Of a stretch of 34,070 bases of DNA, positions 16,584 through 25,227 are shown piece by piece. Origin of the DNA: an uncultured Prevotella sp. (lineage in GTDB: Bacteria; Bacteroidota; Bacteroidia; Bacteroidales; Bacteroidaceae); NCBI GenBank assembly GCA_900314195.1, contig OMUH01000133.1, forward strand, positions 1 through 34,070, read 5' to 3'. Within the stretch, counting starts at the first letter, position 1. Every line of letters starts with the position of its first letter. The notes under the pieces were generated by a model. That model made no database searches. It was not told the origin of the DNA and saw only the letters and a list, made by a program, of their open reading frames with translations. The position numbers and the translations under genes are program-made.

Positions 16584-18623
16584 TTACCAGTTATTGAACA
16601 GCTCAAGTCCGAATTTCAGTCCGGCCCCCTCGAATTTATGGTTTGAAAAGCCGATAAAGAAACCGGCAGAAAACACCCTGTTGGTAAAACTATAGCCAAC
16701 CTCACAATATGGCCAGAGTTTTTGAACGGCAAGAATATTGAAATAAACCCGTTCTTTCTCTATCACCTGTCCGGCCAGGGGCATAAAGCTCAGGAAAAGC
16801 AGGGGAGACTCATAAGTGAGATTTCCCCTGACATAATATTTTGAGGCATTATACCACTGTGACGGTAAAAGACTGAATTCTCCTGACCAGTCATCGTTCC
16901 ATCCGCCGGAGATATAGTTCTCATGAAAGTTATAATAATCGAGAAAGTAGTTTCCAGAGCTTCTGTTAGTATAGAAGCCTATGCCACTTCTTATTTTCAG
17001 AGCTCTCATGCACGGAATGTCGTATATGTATTGCTCGTCAAATTCCCATCTCTCATAGCGTGTGTTGGAATGTCCTATATCTTTGAACGAACGTTCATAT
17101 TGTGCGGTAAGAACCGGACCTTTGCTGCCTGAAGGCGTATACTGTACGGTTACAAACGGAGCAAACGACGTATAATGCACAGACCGGCCCAGAGCAGCCA
17201 GCTGTTTTTTGTTTACTGCCGAACGATGGTGTATGGCAATGCCCGTTTCCAGTAGGATACGGTCGTGAATGATGTCATGCCCTGTGAAGAAACGAAGATT
17301 GGTGTCTTTGAAATAATCAAGGTCCAGCTTTTCCCAGTCAATGGAGTCAGCTCTTTCGTCACGTATGGCATCAAGCACCATGGAGTTTGTAATGCGGTTT
17401 CCGTTGCGGAACGTAAGTCCGGCATAGCCGTTGTGACGTATGTCATAATTCCATGTCAGCGGTATGCGGAAGTATATCTCTTTAAGCTTGAAGCTGTATC
17501 CTATCTTTGCGCGCAGGTTTATGTTGTTGTTGTCATTGAAAAAATAGCGTCCCTGCAGGTCAAAGTGATATGATATGCCTTTTGTATGCGTATAGCCGAA
17601 ATAGAGCGGGTTGAAAACCGGACCAAGGCGCAGCTGTGCCTTTCTGACAGAATCAATGCCTATGTCAGCCTTCATGTGCTCAAAGATATTTGCACCAATA
17701 TCTTTAAATATAACTTTTTTTATTTTCCTTACAGTTTTGCTGTCGGCTGTATCGCTGCGCTCTGTGGCGAGCAGACTGTCTATGACTGTCTGCTCACGCT
17801 CATCGAGGGGTGTTGGCCGCAACTGTTTCATGGCGGCAACAGGATTATGCGGTATTTGTCCGGACAGAATGTTATTGTTGCGGCAAGGGGTATACACTGT
17901 GCTACAGCGTGCATTGATCTTATTCCCCAGGTAGCTGAATTTAAAACTGCCCTGTCCTGTTTGCGGCACTATGGCAAACATGCCGTCATGCTGCAGCTGC
18001 CCGTGAATGGAGAATTTCAACATGTCATACTCTCCGTCGAGATTAAAGCTGCGTATCTGACCGGTTTTGACATCGATAACTGCACGAGCCTGCACGAGCT
18101 GTGTGTTCTTTATTCTTGGCTTTGCCACGATTACTGCACTGTCTGAGCTGTAGCTGACGGTTTTATAAATGTAAAAATGCGCGTTGAACCTGTTGAACGG
18201 TGACAGCACGCGGTTGTCAAACAAGGTCTCAGAATATACGCGCGGCGTGAAATAAGTGTTCACCACGTCAAACACTTGATGGTTATGGTAGATGGTGCTT
18301 GTGCGGATCTTGGGTACGAAATGGACTTCATGATTTTTCTTAAAAAATACAGTGCCATAGCTCTCGCCGAAGAAAAGACGTCCGCCGTCACGAAGAAGAT
18401 GATAGAGTGTTGGAGCTGTGCCAAGAAGAAGGTTGCGCCTGTCTATTTTTATATAGTATTTCGTATATGCATCAGCAGAATCAGACACAAAATCCGTTGT
18501 GTTTCTGCCAAAAGCAAAGACACGTTTAATCAGCGCACTGTCTTGTTTCTCGACAGTTGCATGCACTTGTACCGCCATACAGCAGCACAGCAGAAAAAAC
18601 AATGCTGTTATCTTACTGTTCAT
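16584..18623 (-). CDS. DUF5686-family outer-membrane protein
   Basis: 679 residues with a signal peptide (KITALFFLLCCCMAVQVHA). The middle contains DUF5686-type segments (YSETLFDNRVLSPFN, IYKTVSYSSDSAVIVAKP, VIDVKTGQIRSF). The second half has many alternating aromatic strands typical of an outer-membrane beta barrel (YFFNDNNNINLRAKIGYSF, IRSGIGFYTNRSS), ending in a C-terminal GLELFNNW. Many DUF5686 proteins begin with a carboxypeptidase-regulatory-like domain; this one appears to lack it. Function unknown; it may act in envelope assembly or surface modification. It sits between ispE and addA on the same strand, 40 bases after ispE. Confidence 0.78.
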   Translation of the reverse strand: MNSKITALFFLLCCCMAVQVHATVEKQDSALIKRVFAFGRNTTDFVSDSADAYTKYYIKIDRRNLLLGTAPTLYHLLRDGGRLFFGESYGTVFFKKNHEVHFVPKIRTSTIYHNHQVFDVVNTYFTPRVYSETLFDNRVLSPFNRFNAHFYIYKTVSYSSDSAVIVAKPRIKNTQLVQARAVIDVKTGQIRSFNLDGEYDMLKFSIHGQLQHDGMFAIVPQTGQGSFKFSYLGNKINARCSTVYTPCRNNNILSGQIPHNPVAAMKQLRPTPLDEREQTVIDSLLATERSDTADSKTVRKIKKVIFKDIGANIFEHMKADIGIDSVRKAQLRLGPVFNPLYFGYTHTKGISYHFDLQGRYFFNDNNNINLRAKIGYSFKLKEIYFRIPLTWNYDIRHNGYAGLTFRNGNRITNSMVLDAIRDERADSIDWEKLDLDYFKDTNLRFFTGHDIIHDRILLETGIAIHHRSAVNKKQLAALGRSVHYTSFAPFVTVQYTPSGSKGPVLTAQYERSFKDIGHSNTRYERWEFDEQYIYDIPCMRALKIRSGIGFYTNRSSGNYFLDYYNFHENYISGGWNDDWSGEFSLLPSQWYNASKYYVRGNLTYESPLLFLSFMPLAGQVIEKERVYFNILAVQKLWPYCEVGYSFTNRVFSAGFFIGFSNHKFEGAGLKFGLELFNNW

Positions 18624-18663
18624 GCGACAAGATTATACATTAATTGGTGAAAACAAGACAATT

Positions 18664-19503
18664 TTACAGCTGAAGCAGACTTGTGAATGCTCCGTCAAAT
18701 ACTTCAGACAACTCAAAATCAGGCTTTGCACGGAAAATGCCGAATATGGTACTTCCGCTGCCGCTCATCTGTGCATAGGCTGCCCCCAGGTCATACAGCT
18801 TGTTCTTTATCGCGGCCAGTTCAGGATGCATTTTGAATACTGGTTTCTCAAAATCATTAATAAGAGCATCGCGCCATTTTTCTATTGGCTGCCTCACGAT
18901 GTCACGGCAGCTCATATCAGGCTCGGCACATTCAATCATGCTATATGCCTTGCCGGTGTTTACTGACAACGATGGTTTCACCAGTGCAAGCCAATAGCCG
19001 TTCAGATTTCCACGGGCATCAACAGGCTCAAGCACATCGCCGATTCCGGTAGCATAAGCGATGTCTGAGCTGATGAAAAAAGCACAGTCGGCACCAAGAC
19101 GGGCTGCATAGCGCTCCATTTCGGCATTGCCGATGTTTAGTCTGAAACGCTCGTCAAGAAGCCTTATCATATAAGCGCCGTCAGCAGACCCTCCGCCCAG
19201 GCCGGCCTGCGTAGGTATGCGTTTGTAAAGATGCGCATGCACGCGCGGCAGCTTGTAGTCGGCAGCTATGATGTTGTATGCCTTAATAACGATATTGTCA
19301 TTCTCATCACAGTCAACTCCTAAGCCGCTTACCTTCAAATCGCAGTTGGCAGAACACGGAAATCTGTCATCCATGTATTTTATTTCAAGAGCATCATATA
19401 GAGGAATAGGATAAAATACTGTCTCGATATTATGATATCCGTCGTCGCGCTTGCTTACAACATTCAAACCCAAATTTATTTTTGCACAAGGAAATGTAAT
19501 CAT
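18664..19503 (-). CDS. ispE: 4-diphosphocytidyl-2-C-methyl-D-erythritol kinase
   Basis: 279 residues. GHMP-kinase motifs: substrate/ATP N-terminus PCAKINLGLNVVSKRDDGYH, the phosphate loop PTQAGLGGGSADGA (about 92-105), and the C-terminal QMSGSGSTIFG. It phosphorylates CDP-methylerythritol in the MEP route to isoprenoids, needed for quinones and undecaprenyl lipids. It is the first gene of the four-gene minus-strand run ispE - DUF5686 - addA - addB, with a -7 box 28 bases before its ATG. Confidence 0.95.
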   Translation of the reverse strand: MITFPCAKINLGLNVVSKRDDGYHNIETVFYPIPLYDALEIKYMDDRFPCSANCDLKVSGLGVDCDENDNIVIKAYNIIAADYKLPRVHAHLYKRIPTQAGLGGGSADGAYMIRLLDERFRLNIGNAEMERYAARLGADCAFFISSDIAYATGIGDVLEPVDARGNLNGYWLALVKPSLSVNTGKAYSMIECAEPDMSCRDIVRQPIEKWRDALINDFEKPVFKMHPELAAIKNKLYDLGAAYAQMSGSGSTIFGIFRAKPDFELSEVFDGAFTSLLQL

Positions 19504-19531
19504 CTTTTTTTATTATTGTAGTTTATGCTAA

Positions 19532-19539
19532 CAAAATTA
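19532..19539 (-). promoter_or_regulatory. -7 promoter box of ispE
   Basis: TAATTTTG on minus matches TAnnTTTG, 28 bases before the ATG at 19503. It probably drives the whole ispE - addB run. Confidence 0.6.
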
Positions 19540-19603
19540 AAGCAAAAAGGATTAACATGAAAATTTTTCAATAAATATTTTCTCTTTTGTCAAAAAATGT
19601 GTT

Positions 19604-19611
19604 TATATTTG
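19604..19611 (+). promoter_or_regulatory. -7 promoter box of the DUF4301 gene
   Basis: TATATTTG fits TAnnTTTG and lies 47 bases before the chosen ATG at 19659. Its presence argues against the earlier ATG at 19587, which would precede transcription. Confidence 0.6.
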
Positions 19612-19658
19612 TGATGTTGTTTATCCTTAACATTAAAATTATCAAAAACCTTAGCGAT

Positions 19659-21188
19659 ATGAACCAACAAGACCTTAAACAAATTTCAGAGCGTGGCATT
19701 TCTGAAGAAAAATTAGAAGTGCAGCTCGAACAGTTCAAGACAGGATTTCCATTTCTTCACCTCGAGGGTGCTGCCGCAGTAGGCAAAGGCATTGTGGCAC
19801 CGTCAGAAGAAGAGCAGAAGAAATATATCTCTGCGTGGGACGAGTATAAAAACAGTGGTAGAAAGATAACAAAGTTTGTTCCGGCATCAGGTGCTGCAAG
19901 CAGAATGTTCAAGAACCTGTTTGCTTTTCTCGATGCAGACTACAACGAGCCGACAACGGATTTTGAGAAGACCTTCTTTGACGGCATTAAGAAATTCGCC
20001 TTCCGTAAAGCTCTTTGCGGAAAATGCAAGGAGCTATATGGAAAAAGCATAAAAGAACTTATTGCAGAAGGGGAATACAAGAAAATTGTATCAGCTTTGC
20101 TTAAGCCGGAGGGACTTAACTATGGTCAGTTGCCAAAAGGCCTGCTGCTGTTCCATGAATATGAAGACGGAACATGCCGTACGCCTATGGAAGAACATCT
20201 TGTTGAGGCTGCGCTTTACGCAAGTTCCGACGGTAAGGCTAACGTGCATTTCACTGTAAGCCACGATCATATTGAGCTGTTCAAGAAAAAGGTCAGCGAA
20301 AAGAAAGACTTTTATGAAAAGAAGTTCAACGTGAAATATGACATAACGTTTTCTGAGCAGAAGCCTTCAACAGATACCGTGGCAGTAAATCCTGACAATA
20401 CTCTCTTCCGTAATGCTGACGGCAGCCTTCTGTTCCGTCCGGGCGGACACGGTGCACTGATAGAAAACCTTAATGAGATTGATTCTGATGTTATCTTCAT
20501 TAAGAATATAGACAACGTTGTTCCTGACAGGCTCAAACACGATACTGTTGTATGGAAGCAGGTGATAGCCGGTGTGCTCGTTTCTCTGCAGGCTAAGAAT
20601 TTTGAATATCTGAAAGTGCTCGACAGCGGTCATTACAATCATGCTAAGCTTGAGGAAATTATCCGTTTCCTGCAACGCGACCTCTGCTGCCGCAAGCCGG
20701 ACATTAAGGATCTTGAAGATGCTGACCTTGTAATATATTTGCGTAAGAAGCTTAACCGTCCTATGCGTGTTTGCGGTGTAGTGAAAAATGTAGGCGAACC
20801 AGGCGGTGGACCGTTCCTGGTGTATAACAGCGACGGAACGATAAGCTTGCAAATCCTTGAGTCAAGCCAGATTGACAAGAATAATAAGGAATATATGGAT
20901 ATGTTCACCCACGGAACTCATTTCAATCCTGTAGACCTTGTCTGCGCAACGAAAGACTATAAGGGCAAATCATTCAACTTGCCTGACTATGTAGACAAGA
21001 CTACGGGCTTCATAAGCAGCAAGAGCAAGAACGGACGTGAGCTTAGAGCTTTGGAACTTCCGGGATTATGGAATGGTGCCATGAGTGACTGGAACACTGT
21101 GTTCGTAGAGGTGCCGCTTTCTACATTCAATCCTGTTAAAACTGTCAATGACTTGCTTCGTGATGCGCATCAGGGAATTCAAAAATAA
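19659..21188 (+). CDS. DUF4301-family protein
   Basis: 509 residues from MNQQDLKQISERGI. An earlier in-frame ATG lies upstream of the promoter box and encodes an unrelated hydrophobic stretch, so it is rejected. Conserved-looking blocks: KFVPASGAASRMFKNLFAF (around 68-87), GQLPKGLLLFHEY, RTPMEEHLVEAALYA, FRPGGHGALIENLNEIDSDV, FIKNIDNVVPD, GVVKNVGEPGGGPF and ETHF-like HGTHFNPVDLVC. The glycine-rich and acidic patches could bind nucleotide or sugar-nucleotide, but I do not know a demonstrated activity. No signal peptide or membrane segments. It is a single-gene unit diverging from ispE, with its own terminator. Confidence 0.82.
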   Translation: MNQQDLKQISERGISEEKLEVQLEQFKTGFPFLHLEGAAAVGKGIVAPSEEEQKKYISAWDEYKNSGRKITKFVPASGAASRMFKNLFAFLDADYNEPTTDFEKTFFDGIKKFAFRKALCGKCKELYGKSIKELIAEGEYKKIVSALLKPEGLNYGQLPKGLLLFHEYEDGTCRTPMEEHLVEAALYASSDGKANVHFTVSHDHIELFKKKVSEKKDFYEKKFNVKYDITFSEQKPSTDTVAVNPDNTLFRNADGSLLFRPGGHGALIENLNEIDSDVIFIKNIDNVVPDRLKHDTVVWKQVIAGVLVSLQAKNFEYLKVLDSGHYNHAKLEEIIRFLQRDLCCRKPDIKDLEDADLVIYLRKKLNRPMRVCGVVKNVGEPGGGPFLVYNSDGTISLQILESSQIDKNNKEYMDMFTHGTHFNPVDLVCATKDYKGKSFNLPDYVDKTTGFISSKSKNGRELRALELPGLWNGAMSDWNTVFVEVPLSTFNPVKTVNDLLRDAHQGIQK

Positions 21189-21201
21189 ATAGTGTATTGA
21201 A

Positions 21202-21236
21202 AAAAATGCGGGCCGTTTTTCCGGCTCGCATTTTTT
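21202..21236 (+). terminator. Terminator of the DUF4301 gene
   Basis: ATGCGGGCCG pairs with CGGCTCGCAT (one G-T pair) around five T residues. Six T residues follow, about 15 bases after the stop. Confidence 0.9.
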
Positions 21237-21556
21237 GATTAATGTGTTCCATCAAGCCGTCAGCATCAAGAATGCTTTTTTGTGGTTTGTATATATACAA
21301 ATATTAAATGCTGATTTTGAAAAACTTTTACATCTGCTTTTTCAAAACTACGCACGGAGCGAACTGCAATGCTGTTGGTCGTGTAGAACGGCATTCTCGT
21401 GTTTTTTTAAATATTCTAATAATCAGCTACTTGTAATTTATTTACAAATAAAATCACTGAAAAAAGACCGTTTATGTAAACAAAAAGGAAAAATAGACCT
21501 ATCATTTGGCAGTCGTAAAGCAATGAAATAAATTTCTATCGCTGTTAAATAAAAAA

Positions 21557-21574
21557 TTATCTCACAGAGATACG
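21557..21574 (+). repeat. Short palindromic element TTATCTC-ACA-GAGATACG
   Basis: It is the same as the element at 5065-5082 except for its three central bases. Both are in gene-free gaps that also hold GC-rich islands. Confidence 0.45.
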
Positions 21575-21802
21575 ATTTCATTTTGCTGTTTTATAGCTTT
21601 ATTGTAATTATATGCATATTTTATACATGCATAACCGAATTACTATACTTCACGAAAATTATTTTTCTATCGATATTTTAGTTAATATTCTTTAATTTCT
21701 TCGGATTTTTATTTACAATAAATTCGTGCAAATATTCTGCGAATGTTTATTTTATAGGTATTAGTTTCATGATAAAAAAATACCTTTTGTTTGACCTGCT
21801 TA

Positions 21803-21837
21803 CAGGGCGCGGCTCTTATTGCTGTCTGTAAGGGCCG
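21803..21837 (+). repeat. GC-rich dispersed repeat, copy B
   Basis: It begins CAGGGCGCGGC and continues CTCTTATTGCTGTCTGTAAG. It aligns with copy A (1640-1672), with mostly C/T and G/A differences, in an otherwise AT-rich gap. Confidence 0.55.
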
Positions 21838-21903
21838 CATGCGATATGATTTGCAGATTTATGGACAGAAGAATGCTTATTCTTTATCAGATGGCATAAA
21901 AGA

Positions 21904-21948
21904 TAAAAGAAAGTCCGTATTCAGCAATTGAATACGGCCTTTCTTTTA
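21904..21948 (-). terminator. Terminator of the nqr operon
   Basis: AAAGAAAG-CCGTATTC (21906-21922) pairs with GAATACGG-CTTTCTTT (21930-21946) around a short loop, with a mismatch in the middle. It lies about 30 bases after the nqrF stop. Confidence 0.8.
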
Positions 21949-21978
21949 TTTCTTGTTTTAGCTGAAATTTAATTATAA

Positions 21979-23247
21979 TCAGCCAAAGTTATCATACATA
22001 ATACTTTCAGGCTCAACACCTAAGCTGTCAAGATAATCGGTAACTGTTTTGATAAGCATAGGAGGTCCGCAAAGATAGTATTCGCAGTCTTCCGGAGCGT
22101 CATGATCCTTAAGATAAGTATCTCTGACGCAATTTACAGCAAAGCCTGCATAATATTTAACTCCGGCTTCATCAGCTTTAGGGTCAGGGCGGTCGAGACT
22201 GAGATGCATGTGGAAGTTAGGGTATTCTTTCTCCAGTTCCCAGAAATCCTCAAGGAAGAAAGCTTCACTGAGGCTTCGTGCGCCATAGAAGAAATGCATT
22301 TCACGGTCTGTGCAATGCAATGTCTTCGTCATGTGCATTATCTGGCTGCGAAGAGGAGCCATACCAGCACCGCCACCTATCCATATCATCTCTTTTTTTG
22401 AATCGAAATGTGGATGGAAATCTCCGTAAGGTCCGCTCATAAGAACCTTGTCACCGGGTTTCAAAGAGAATATATACGACGAGCCTATTCCGGTAGGTAC
22501 ATTTTGAAAACCAACCTGAGGACGTGGCAGGAATGGAGTAGAGGCTATGCGCACCGTCAGTGTTATTATGTCACCTTCAGCAGGATAGTTGGCCATTGAA
22601 TAAGCTCTCACCGTCGGCTCGGGGTTGTGGGCTTTCAGGGAAAAGATGTTGAACTTCTTCCATGCGCCTATATATTCATCGCCGATGAGACTCTTGTCAA
22701 AGTCCTTGTCATAGTCTATGCAGTCGTATGCAGGTATTTTTATCTGTGCGTAAGAGCCGGGTATGAAGTCCATGTGCTCGCCGGGAGGCAAGGCTACTTT
22801 GAACTCTTTTATGAAAGAACTTACATTCTTGTTGGAGATAACCGTGCATTCCCATTCTTTCACATTAAGGATAGCCTCGCTGACTTTTATGCTCATGTCG
22901 CCGTGAACTTTTGTCTGACAGCCGAGACGCCAATGATCCTTTATTTCCTTTCTTGTGAAGTGGCCTTTTTCTGTATCGAGAATTTCACCGCCACCTTCGA
23001 GAACCTGACAACGGCACTGGCCGCAGCTGCCTTTTCCTCCGCAAGCGGACGACAGATGCACTCCATTATCGTTAAGTGTTGTCAGCAAGCTGCTTCCCTG
23101 TTCAACAGAAAGTTTCTTGTCTCCATTTATTGTGATAGTAACTTTTCCGCTCGGACTTAAATACTTTTTTGCTATTAGCAGAATGACCACAAGCAATAGT
23201 ATCACAACAAGGAATACTACTATGCTGAGTGTTATAAATTGTTCCAT
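21979..23247 (-). CDS. nqrF: Na+-NQR subunit F (NADH dehydrogenase, FAD and 2Fe-2S)
   Basis: 422 residues. An N-terminal membrane helix (about 5-27) is followed by a ferredoxin domain with cluster cysteines in SACGGKGSCGQCRC, plus LGCQTKV further on. The ferredoxin-reductase part has the FAD motif RAYSMANYP and the NADH side GGGAGMAPLRSQI, CGPPMLIKTV and a C-terminal YDNFG. It is the electron entry point of the pump: NADH to FAD to 2Fe-2S to the flavins in C and B. Last gene of nqrABCDEF. Confidence 0.97.
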   Translation of the reverse strand: MEQFITLSIVVFLVVILLLVVILLIAKKYLSPSGKVTITINGDKKLSVEQGSSLLTTLNDNGVHLSSACGGKGSCGQCRCQVLEGGGEILDTEKGHFTRKEIKDHWRLGCQTKVHGDMSIKVSEAILNVKEWECTVISNKNVSSFIKEFKVALPPGEHMDFIPGSYAQIKIPAYDCIDYDKDFDKSLIGDEYIGAWKKFNIFSLKAHNPEPTVRAYSMANYPAEGDIITLTVRIASTPFLPRPQVGFQNVPTGIGSSYIFSLKPGDKVLMSGPYGDFHPHFDSKKEMIWIGGGAGMAPLRSQIMHMTKTLHCTDREMHFFYGARSLSEAFFLEDFWELEKEYPNFHMHLSLDRPDPKADEAGVKYYAGFAVNCVRDTYLKDHDAPEDCEYYLCGPPMLIKTVTDYLDSLGVEPESIMYDNFG

Positions 23248-23274
23248 TGTTACTTTCTTTTTTCTTTGTTTTTG

Positions 23275-23901
23275 TTAGAACTGCAATCCGCTGAAGCACA
23301 TCATTGCCATAGCCATAAGGCCTACGGTGATGAAAGCTATTCCCATTCCCTGTAAAGGCTTGGGAATGTCGCTGTAAGCCATCTTCTCACGTATGGCTCC
23401 AAACATTACTATGGCAAGCGTCCAGCCAAGGCCGCTGCCTAATGCATAAGCTATGCTGTCGCCAAAATTGCTGATTGCCTGAGTAGAATTGTGGTCCATA
23501 AGAATTCGTTGCTGCATGAACAGTGATGCTCCCATTATGGCACAGTTGACGGCTATAAGCGGCAGGAATATTCCCAAAGCGGCATACAAAGACGGTGAGA
23601 ATTTTTCCACGGCCATCTCGACGAGCTGGGTGATGCCGGCAATTATTGCTATGAAAAGGATAAAGCTCAAATAGCTGAGATCTACACCTTTGATAATACA
23701 ATCAGGACCTAAGACATGTACTTGAAGAAGATAATTGACCGGTTCGGTAATGAATAGTACAAACGTCACGGCCAGTCCGAGTCCAAGGGATGTTTTCACG
23801 CTTTTGCTTACTGCAAGGTAAGAGCACATACCAAGAAAGTAGGCAAAAATCATGTTGTCAACAAATATTGATCTGAAAAATAAAGATATAGCGTGTTCCA
23901 T
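23275..23901 (-). CDS. nqrE: Na+-NQR subunit E
   Basis: 208 residues, highly hydrophobic, with about six membrane helices. It contains the family segments IFVDNMIFAYFLGMCSYLAVS and FLPLIAVNCAIMGASLF, whose conserved cysteines (in GMCSY and NCAIMG) help hold the intramembrane Fe centre shared with NqrD. Together D and E form the core through which electrons and probably Na+ move. It is 20 bases after nqrD and 27 before nqrF. Confidence 0.96.
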   Translation of the reverse strand: MEHAISLFFRSIFVDNMIFAYFLGMCSYLAVSKSVKTSLGLGLAVTFVLFITEPVNYLLQVHVLGPDCIIKGVDLSYLSFILFIAIIAGITQLVEMAVEKFSPSLYAALGIFLPLIAVNCAIMGASLFMQQRILMDHNSTQAISNFGDSIAYALGSGLGWTLAIVMFGAIREKMAYSDIPKPLQGMGIAFITVGLMAMAMMCFSGLQF

Positions 23902-23921
23902 TGTTTCTTATTGTTGATTTG

Positions 23922-24551
23922 TTATTTTTTGTCATCTTTGCTGAAAAATGCACGGTTTACCCAAATGACGCAGCCAATAAGAATAAGTGCCATGCATGAC
24001 ATGGTCATCATGCCATTGTTGACATAACCGAAATCGTAAGCTCCCTGAGGAATAATCTGATAGCCGAGAAGACTTCCGCGTCCTACAAATTCGCGGAAAG
24101 CACCGACTATGACAAGTATCAATGCATATCCTAAGCCGTTGCCCAATCCGTCAAGGAAGCTCGGCCATGGCTTGTTCATCATAGCAAAGGCCTCAAGACG
24201 TCCCATCAGAATACAGTTTGTTATGATAAGGCCGACATAGACACTCAGTTGCACGCTGACATCGTAAGCAAAGGCTTTTAATATCTGATTAACAATCGTT
24301 ACAAGTGCCGCGACGACAACAAGCTGTACTATTATGCGGATACGCATAGGTATTGTCTTGCGAATCAATGATATTATGACATTCGAGAATGCTGTTATGA
24401 CGGTTACGGAAAGTCCCATGACGATTGCAGGCTTCAACTGTGACGTTACGGCCAGCGCACTGCATATACCAAGAACCTGCACCATGATTGGATTGTTGAT
24501 ATGGAGCGGTTCGGTAAAAGCAGCTCTGTTTTGTTTAGAAAATAAACTCAT
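23922..24551 (-). CDS. nqrD: Na+-NQR subunit D
   Basis: 209 residues. It is homologous to NqrE and inserted in inverted orientation. Segments VQVLGICSALAVTSQLKPA and VGLIITNCILMGRLEAFA carry the two conserved cysteines of the Fe site, and GLGNGLGYALILVIVGAFRE is typical of the family. About six membrane helices. 32 bases after nqrC. Confidence 0.96.
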   Translation of the reverse strand: MSLFSKQNRAAFTEPLHINNPIMVQVLGICSALAVTSQLKPAIVMGLSVTVITAFSNVIISLIRKTIPMRIRIIVQLVVVAALVTIVNQILKAFAYDVSVQLSVYVGLIITNCILMGRLEAFAMMNKPWPSFLDGLGNGLGYALILVIVGAFREFVGRGSLLGYQIIPQGAYDFGYVNNGMMTMSCMALILIGCVIWVNRAFFSKDDKK

Positions 24552-24583
24552 ATTAGTTGTATTTTATAATTCAATTTAGATTT

Positions 24584-25201
24584 CTATTTGGTATTCAGGA
24601 ACTTGATGAATTTTCCAAGTCCGTCATGCAGCATGTTTGCTACGCCGTTACTTGTCAGAGTAGCGCCCGTAACTGCATCTACCTGTGTAGTGGGATCTTT
24701 TACTTCCTTCTTTACGGTCAGCACTATGTTGGAACGGTTCTTACCATTAAAAATCTTTTTTCCCTGAAATTTTTCCTGCCATTTTACATTGTCCTTAATT
24801 TCGGCGCCCAGTCCGGCTGTCTCACCTTCATGATTGAAATATGCGCCATAGACTGTGTTCTTGTCATCATTAACGGCTATGAAACCGCTGATGCCTCCCC
24901 ACAGTCCGCGACCTGTCATGGTGAACACATATTTTGTCTGGCCGTTTACGTTGCAGGTATAAATTTTCTGACCGTCTACGTCTTTTTCTTGTTTCACGAC
25001 CTCAGAATATTTAGCTTCAGCAGCTTTGTCATCAAGCCCGCGTATGTTAAGGCTGTAAAGAACTTGCTTCTTGCGGTCTAAAGCCTCATTGGCATCTTGC
25101 CGCGGTTTAAGGGTCTGATAGACAAAAGCCAACAAAAATGCTACTATAACTACTATTACGGCCGAATATATTATGGTATATGAATTACTGTTTGTTTTCA
25201 T
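24584..25201 (-). CDS. nqrC: Na+-NQR subunit C (covalent FMN)
   Basis: 205 residues with one N-terminal membrane helix (about 8-29) and an FMN-binding periplasmic domain. The flavinylation motif D-x-x-T-G-A-T is complete (D175 to T181, in VDAVTGATLTS), so T181 should carry FMN attached by ApbE. Also present is GLWGGISGFIAVN. Members are usually around 230-260 residues, so this one is compact. The apbE gene is not in the window. Confidence 0.95.
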   Translation of the reverse strand: MKTNSNSYTIIYSAVIVVIVAFLLAFVYQTLKPRQDANEALDRKKQVLYSLNIRGLDDKAAEAKYSEVVKQEKDVDGQKIYTCNVNGQTKYVFTMTGRGLWGGISGFIAVNDDKNTVYGAYFNHEGETAGLGAEIKDNVKWQEKFQGKKIFNGKNRSNIVLTVKKEVKDPTTQVDAVTGATLTSNGVANMLHDGLGKFIKFLNTK

Positions 25202-25227
25202 TTCTAAATAAAATTTTTAAAATGATT

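Larger units (their letters stand above)
21189..21978. other. Large gene-free AT-rich gap between DUF4301 and nqrF
   Basis: It contains two terminators at its ends, a palindromic element at 21557-21574 and a GC-rich repeat at 21803-21837. A 98-codon plus-strand frame from 21235 overlaps the terminator, has an unusual cysteine- and phenylalanine-rich composition, and no start signal, so it is not called. The stretch at 21597-21645 has TATGCAT/ATGCATA inverted arms of unknown meaning. Confidence 0.55.

Noticed and set aside
19587-19658. Upstream start for the DUF4301 gene
   Set aside because: It precedes the -7 box at 19604-19611 and encodes a hydrophobic stretch foreign to the rest of the protein.
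21235-21531. 98-codon ORF in the gap after DUF4301
   Set aside because: It begins inside the terminator, has no promoter or start context, and its composition looks like translated AT-rich non-coding DNA.
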